DNA from: Lachnospiraceae bacterium
GTDB taxonomy: Bacteria > Bacillota > Clostridia > Lachnospirales > Lachnospiraceae
DNA: 8,940 nt
Direction: 5' to 3'
Assembly (NCBI GenBank): GCA_003542935.1
Contig: DPJQ01000221.1
Coordinates: 4,823 to 13,762, forward strand
Shown: piece after piece, positions 5,911 through 8,940 of the stretch
Layout of the letters: each line of letters starts with the position of its first letter
Numbering within the stretch: position 1 is the first letter of the stretch
Notes under the pieces: generated by a model
What the model was told of the DNA's origin: nothing
Seen by the model: the letters and a program-made list of their open reading frames with translations, nothing else
Database searches by the model: none
Translations under genes and position numbers: made by a program

Positions 5911-5928
5911 ACCGGAAAGGAGTAGCTT

Positions 5929-6099
5929 ATGAATAAAAATCTGCTTACCATTGAGGATATCTGCCGGGAGCTCGGCATAGGCAGGAGCACGGCCTATAAG
6001 CTCCTGAAAAAGAAAAAGATCCCGAGCTGCAGGATCGGGGCACGGCTTGTCGTAAAAAAAGAAGCCCTTAAACGCTATATTGAAGAGCAGACATCTTAA
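5929..6099 (+). CDS. Small excisionase-like HTH protein (first of two)
   Basis: This 56-residue open frame begins MNKNLLTIEDICRELGIGRS, followed by TAYKLLKKKKIPSCRIGARL and VVKKEALKRYIEEQTS. This is the MerR-like winged HTH of the HTH_17/excisionase family: 'LTIEDICRELGIGRSTAYKLLK' is the recognition unit, 'IPSCRIGARLVV' the wing, and 'ALKRYIEEQ' the last helix. Such proteins bend DNA at attachment sites during excision or act as small regulators in integrative elements. The ATG has an excellent ribosome binding site (AAAGGAG, 6-nt spacing). It follows the palindrome cluster directly and precedes a second similar gene. No integrase is in the window, so a true Xis role cannot be separated from a purely regulatory one. 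Confidence 0.85.
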   Translation: MNKNLLTIEDICRELGIGRSTAYKLLKKKKIPSCRIGARLVVKKEALKRYIEEQTS

Positions 6100-6123
6100 A
6101 GCTTTTGGGTTCCGTCTGTTTTG

Positions 6124-6137
6124 GGGATGTTAATCCC
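6124..6137 (+). repeat. Small hairpin GGGAT-GTTA-ATCCC between the two HTH genes
   Basis: Perfect 5-bp arms surround a 4-nt loop, and a related motif GGGATAATCC follows at 6147-6156. No U-run follows, so this is not a plain terminator. The repeated GGGAT...ATCC pattern could be an operator for one of the HTH proteins or a translation-related stem. Confidence 0.35.
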
Positions 6138-6204
6138 ATACATGCCGGGATAATCCGTGATACACTGGCATAAACCGCAAAAATAAAAAAGAAGGTGTGC
6201 GCAT

Positions 6205-6393
6205 ATGTTTGAAAACGAGCCCGATTTACTGACCCGTAAGCAGTGCCAGGTTCTGCTGCAGGTCAGCAAGTCAAAAATGTTAGAATTTATCCATAATGGC
6301 TGGATACCGGCCAGAAAAATCGCCGGGAGTTTTCGGATCGAAAAATCTGACCTGGTGGATTTTGTAAAAAATTCCCGCTACTGGAGGCCATAA
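6205..6393 (+). CDS. Second small excisionase-like HTH protein
   Basis: This 62-residue protein has the HTH_17/excisionase pattern. LLTRKQCQVLLQVSKSKMLEFI (residues 8-29) is the HTH, GWIPARKIAGSFRIEKSDL (32-50) is the wing with the usual 'I-P-x-x-K-I-G-x-x-x-R' signature (G slightly altered), and VDFVKNSR is the last helix. The ribosome binding site is AAGAAGGTG, with a little extra spacing. It sits 105 nt after the first HTH gene on the same strand and is only distantly similar to it, so the pair is probably not a recent duplication. A DNA-bending cofactor for excision or a regulator of transfer genes are both possible. Confidence 0.85.
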   Translation: MFENEPDLLTRKQCQVLLQVSKSKMLEFIHNGWIPARKIAGSFRIEKSDLVDFVKNSRYWRP

Positions 6394-6488
6394 CCGGCCT
6401 GCCTGGCCTTGCGGCCTCTATGGATGCGTGGCTGTCCGGAAAAAATCTCCTGCCCGGATATGCTGTCAGGTTATGGGTACTGATAAAC

Positions 6489-6520
6489 CCGCAGGACAGG
6501 GCCTTATCCCCATCCTGCGG
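6489..6520. terminator. Strong nested hairpin, bidirectional terminator between convergent genes
   Basis: CCGCAGGA (6489-6496) pairs perfectly with TCCTGCGG (6513-6520), and inside the loop GGG pairs with CCC (6499-6501 with 6508-6510), making a long near-continuous stem. It lies between the plus-strand HTH gene (ends 6393) and the minus-strand DUF5688 gene (ends 6560). Tails are only moderately T-rich: GTTTATC on the minus side, and CAGTTTTCTC 9 nt further on the plus side. The rest of 6394-6559 holds nothing else I can support. Confidence 0.65.
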
Positions 6521-6559
6521 ATCCTGCCAGTTTTCTCTGGCGTGTATTAGAAATCTTTT

Positions 6560-7438
6560 TTATGCCGCAATAGCCAGTTCCCCGGTAGTTTTATTATACT
6601 GGTAAACATGGTAAGACAGGATTTCTTCCTCGGCTACCAGCGCCTTATTTATCTCCCCGATCATCCCCGCAAGCTCGTTGGCGCCACATATGAAGCGGCT
6701 GCAGGGGATCAGGATGGCCTCATGGATGGATGACGGGATCACCCACAGGTCGCCCCCCAGGGTTTCGGCGGCTTTACGCAGGGCCTTTTTATTGCATATC
6801 TGCACAGCCCCGTTCAGCCGTTCCCTGTTGCTCAGTACATACATAAAAGACGGCCTGCCCCCCTGGATGTACCCGGCCAGGATATCGTCCATGCTTTTCA
6901 GCACCGCCTTGTCCGTCTCCTTCATATTTTTCATAGCAGTCTCAAACAGGGTTCCTTCATCCACGCCCCAATACTGCATATGCTCATTACGGATCAGGAT
7001 GGAGGCGCACTCCCCCGGGCTGCTGCTTCTCAAACGGGCGTAATAGACCCGTGACAAGTCCAGGTAGTGCCTGTGCGGGATATCCCGGAGCAGGCGGCGG
7101 TTCTTCCCTGTATTGACCAGTTTCATATAAATGCGTGGTTTTATGGTATACCAGTCGTTATAATCCCATACTTCCGCCATGCTGACAGGCAGGCCCTCCC
7201 GGAGGCATCCGGTTACCATGCCGGCCAGTTTTTCCATACCCACGCCGGATTTATACTGGCTGTAGCATTCATCCAGGTTGATGCCGTGGCAGAGGCACTC
7301 CCCCCGGATGCCCGCCAGCAGCCTGTGGCATACCGTGCCGTTAAGGCCCTCTGTCTCTTGCGGGAAGATGTCATAGCTGCTGTCCAGTTCTTCCCGCAGT
7401 CTCTTTGTAAGTTCTTCTGAAAATCTGTCAAAGTCCAT
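6560..7438 (-). CDS. DUF5688 family protein of integrative/conjugative elements
   Basis: This 292-residue cytoplasmic protein is of unknown function. It shows the hallmarks of DUF5688, common in Lachnospiraceae and Ruminococcaceae mobile elements: the N-terminal MDFDRFSEELTKRL, KLVNTGKNRRLLRDIPHRHY (residues 106-125) followed by LDLSRVYY, a central ASILIRNEHMQYWGVDEGTL (145-164), the segment MYVLSNRERLNGAVQI (199-214), and the well-conserved LGGDLWVIPSSIHEAILIP (227-245) near the C-terminus, ending HVYQYNKTTGELAIA. Length is normal and no break is seen. The ATG follows AAAGGA. It lies 153 nt after the Rad52-like open frame on the same strand, so they may share a transcript. No catalytic motif is evident, and I do not propose a function. 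Confidence 0.86.
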   Translation of the reverse strand: MDFDRFSEELTKRLREELDSSYDIFPQETEGLNGTVCHRLLAGIRGECLCHGINLDECYSQYKSGVGMEKLAGMVTGCLREGLPVSMAEVWDYNDWYTIKPRIYMKLVNTGKNRRLLRDIPHRHYLDLSRVYYARLRSSSPGECASILIRNEHMQYWGVDEGTLFETAMKNMKETDKAVLKSMDDILAGYIQGGRPSFMYVLSNRERLNGAVQICNKKALRKAAETLGGDLWVIPSSIHEAILIPCSRFICGANELAGMIGEINKALVAEEEILSYHVYQYNKTTGELAIAA

Positions 7439-7591
7439 AGTCTGTCCTTTCTGCCGCTAAATTTTTCATTCGTCTTTATGGCTTTATGCTTTCACCCTGT
7501 TCTGCTTTATGTATCCCTGCTATGCGGCCTGTTTCTGCCATGCCGCCAGCCCTGCCATGCTGCCCGTTTCCACCGTACGGCCTGTTCCCCT

Positions 7592-8344
7592 TTACAGGCT
7601 ATCAGTTTTCCTAAGCCGCCCGCGCGGGTTTTGTCTTTGCCAAGGCGGCCATAACCCTGCCGTAGAGTTCTTCCGGCATCTGGGCCGGGTTCTCAATACG
7701 GTATCTTTCCTGCACGGTTTCCATGGCCACGCCGGTGCGGCGCAGTTCCGCCTCCAGGGAATCCCTCTGCTCTTTCGATAAAGTGCCCGGGTTTTGGGGG
7801 CCTTTCCCGCACCGCCCCATTCATAGACGGTTGCCCCCCTGCCGTTTACAATCACCAGCCCCGAAATGCCCCGGGAACTGTTGTAGGTGATGGCGGATAC
7901 CGTGAAGTGGTCGTTGCAGTAGTATTTCGTGTCTTTTTTCTGGATTTGGGTTTTTGCGGCGGGGATCCAGATGAACGGCGCTGTATAGAGCTCCCGGCCG
8001 ATGCCCCAGTTGAAACAGGCCCTCTTAAAGCTGTCCGATGCCTGGGATTTTTCCTTTTCGGCATACCCGGTTGTCCCCACGTCCTGCTTGGCGACCCACT
8101 CGCCGGATTCCCTGTCCCGGATCTCCACCGTGCAGTACAGGTTTCCGTTGATGCACTGGTGGCTCCGTTTCCACCCGAAGGGGCCGAAAGTCTCGTCCAG
8201 TATCCGCTGGTCTACCCGGGCATCCTTGTAGAGCAGCAGGCTGAGCCCCTTTTCGTTTACCGTGGCTGCCCGGCATTCAATCTCGTCCGCAAGGAGCAGC
8301 CGTATTTCCTGCCTGCCCTGTTTTTCCATAGCCCCCCCTGTCAT
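7592..8344 (-). CDS. Rad52/Sak-type single-strand annealing protein, frameshifted near the C-terminus
   Basis: The first 176 residues are an intact Rad52/Rad22-like annealing core, as in phage Sak proteins: EIRLLLADEIECRAATVNEK (residues 13-32), GLSLLLYKDARVDQRILDE, GPFGWKRSHQCINGNLYCTV, KQDVGTTGYAEKEK, and the hallmark ASDSFKRACFNWGIGRELYT (102-121). The protein should form rings that bind and anneal single-stranded DNA. After VYEWGG (about residue 178, near 7809) this frame turns into an Arg/Pro/Trp-rich tail to the stop at 7592. The natural C-terminus lies in another frame at 7611-7820. One extra G in a G-run (7806-7818) would rejoin them into 244 residues. The ATG at 8344 overlaps the YqaJ stop (ATGA), implying coupling; ATG at 8329 is an alternative. 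Confidence 0.83.
   Translation of the reverse strand: MTGGAMEKQGRQEIRLLLADEIECRAATVNEKGLSLLLYKDARVDQRILDETFGPFGWKRSHQCINGNLYCTVEIRDRESGEWVAKQDVGTTGYAEKEKSQASDSFKRACFNWGIGRELYTAPFIWIPAAKTQIQKKDTKYYCNDHFTVSAITYNSSRGISGLVIVNGRGATVYEWGGAGKAPKTRALYRKSRGIPWRRNCAAPAWPWKPCRKDTVLRTRPRCRKNSTAGLWPPWQRQNPRGRLRKTDSL
7611..7820 (-). pseudogene. Displaced C-terminal part of the Rad52/Sak-like gene
   Basis: This frame encodes KGPQNPGTLSKEQRDSLEAE, then LRRTGVAMETVQERYRIENP, then AQMPEELYGRVMAALAKTKP. It matches the small helical C-terminal module found on many Firmicute Rad52/Sak proteins (pattern 'L-x-L-x-x-T-G-V...ETV...RY...M-P-E...MAAL-x-K-T-K'). It lies in the -1 frame relative to the annealing core, and a TGA just before the ATG at 7820 limits the crossing point to the G-rich stretch 7806-7820. 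An ATG is present but without a clear ribosome binding site, so separate translation is doubtful. Confidence 0.7.
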
Positions 8345-8940
8345 GCCGCCCTGACCTGGAACCGCCGGGAAACGGATGGCTTTGCATAGTCCCGGTAGAT
8401 TTCCGGCAGTTCCTCTTTGATGCGCTTTGTGTCCAGCCGTGCCGTGGACACGTTGCCCCATGACACGCGGTATTTTTCACTGGCGGCCAGCTCATTTTCT
8501 TCCATGAACAGTTTTACTTCCTGCTCGATACGGCCCTGTTCCTGCTGCAGCCCCGTGATCTGTGCCATGATCTCGGCCCGGCGGTCAAGTTTTTCATCAA
8601 AACCAGCCAGCTCAATGCAGCTCCCTTTTGTGGCCGTGTGGAAATGCCGTGCCAAAGCGGCGTCACAGGCCGGGGAGCCATCCGGATCCGGCATTACCCC
8701 TGCTTTTACATGGCCCTCCCAGAACTCCCACTCTGCCTCAATGAGACGGGCTATGATGCCGTCATCCCATACCAGCTTGCGGTAAACAAACTCCCGGCCC
8801 AGGATAACCGCCGCGATGTACCATGTCCGTTTTCCGGTCACCGCCATATAGTGGCAGCACTGCAGGACATAGTGGGGCGGGATATTGCCGTCTTTCCATT
8901 TGTCGGCGCTGTAGGCGCTGGCCGTCTTGCATTCCAGCCC
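8341..8940 (-). CDS. YqaJ-type viral recombinase/exonuclease, C-terminal part (5' end outside window)
   Basis: The visible 199 residues are the second half of a YqaJ-family (lambda exonuclease-like) nuclease. The first codons in the window read GLECKTASAYSADKWK, where E3 and K5 form the ExK half of the PD-(D/E)XK site. IPPHYVLQCCHYMAVTGKR follows, the usual 'P...Y..Q..HYM.VTG' helix, then TWYIAAVILGREFVYRKLVW and the C-terminal WEFWEGHVKAGVMPDPDGSPA typical of the family. Residues about 117-150 look coiled-coil, and the tail has KYRVSWGNVSTARLDTK. An internal ATG at 8847 is not the start, because the frame stays open to the edge with conserved sequence. Its stop overlaps the Rad52-like start by ATGA. 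The enzyme would resect double-stranded ends 5'-3' to feed the annealing protein. Confidence 0.9.
   Translation of the reverse strand, partial: GLECKTASAYSADKWKDGNIPPHYVLQCCHYMAVTGKRTWYIAAVILGREFVYRKLVWDDGIIARLIEAEWEFWEGHVKAGVMPDPDGSPACDAALARHFHTATKGSCIELAGFDEKLDRRAEIMAQITGLQQEQGRIEQEVKLFMEENELAASEKYRVSWGNVSTARLDTKRIKEELPEIYRDYAKPSVSRRFQVRAA

Larger units (their letters stand above)
5496..5928. other. AT-rich, palindrome-rich non-coding region between mob and excisionase-like genes
   Basis: No convincing gene was found in these 433 bases. A 67-codon minus frame (5666-5869) has no recognizable protein and no good ribosome binding site. The region is rich in symmetry. TTGGTA repeats at 5520 and 5541 (21 bp apart, two helical turns). 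GCTAA-N7-TTAGC lies at 5556-5572. A GC hairpin with a T-run is at 5774-5795, a 15-bp dyad at 5806-5820, a stem-loop at 5827-5847 and a compact operator-like cluster at 5891-5910. This density suggests a control region for excision, transfer or the divergent genes on each side. Confidence 0.55.

Noticed and set aside
6420..6605. 61-codon plus-strand frame after the second HTH gene
   Set aside because: It reads through the nested terminator hairpin and into the antisense of DUF5688, and has no ribosome binding site.
7439..7591. Possible short gene on the minus strand between the Rad52-like and DUF5688 genes
   Set aside because: The best frames are under 20 codons. The stretch shows repeated CGGCCTGTT-like words but no supported gene or clear terminator.
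7790..7805. Programmed -1 frameshift at the C5/A4 run (minus strand CCCCCAAAA)
   Set aside because: The codon phase does not give an X-XXY-YYZ heptamer at the needed frame, and no downstream stimulatory stem is obvious. A lost G in the adjacent G-runs explains it more simply.
1..8940. CRISPR arrays, tRNA/rRNA genes, insertion-sequence ends
   Set aside because: No regularly spaced repeats, no tRNA-like cloverleaf or rRNA sequence, and no paired transposon termini were seen on reading both strands.

Overview
The window looks like chromosomal DNA of a gut-type Firmicute, most probably a Lachnospiraceae (Clostridia). This is inferred from the protein families present: an XRE-cupin-controlled potABC operon, a DUF5688 protein, an Rpn-type PD-(D/E)XK protein and strong AGGAGG-type ribosome binding sites. 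No species can be named from the sequence alone.

Layout. (1) 1-2925, minus strand: a polyamine (spermidine/putrescine) uptake operon read as regulator - potA - potB - potC. potC runs off the left edge. A consensus promoter and a dyad operator lie upstream of the regulator. (2) 2926-4080: an AT-rich stretch with a plus-strand MerR/TipAS regulator behind a promoter with the 19-bp spacer typical of MerR control, followed by a hairpin. (3) 4123-4641, minus: an Rpn/PD-(D/E)XK protein whose catalytic middle has been removed in frame. (4) 4712-5495, minus: a mobilization module made of a MobC-like ribbon-helix-helix protein overlapping a short relaxase, with an oriT-like inverted repeat upstream. 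(5) 5496-6520: an AT-rich, palindrome-rich regulatory region and two small excisionase-like HTH genes on the plus strand, ending in a strong nested hairpin between convergent genes. (6) 6560-8940, minus: accessory genes typical of conjugative or phage-like elements, read as YqaJ exonuclease (cut by the right edge), Rad52-family annealing protein (frameshifted near its C-terminus), then DUF5688.

Interpretation. The left third is core metabolism with its own regulation. From about 4.7 kb rightward the window is part of an integrative mobilizable or conjugative element: relaxosome genes, excisionase-like controllers, and a two-gene exonuclease plus single-strand annealing module. Several parts show decay: Rpn lacks its active site, the relaxase is short, and the Rad52-like gene is shifted. 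The most rewarding items are the Rpn internal deletion, the relaxase tail that overlaps the Rpn promoter, the operator-rich region before the excisionase-like genes, and the frameshifted annealing protein beside its exonuclease partner.
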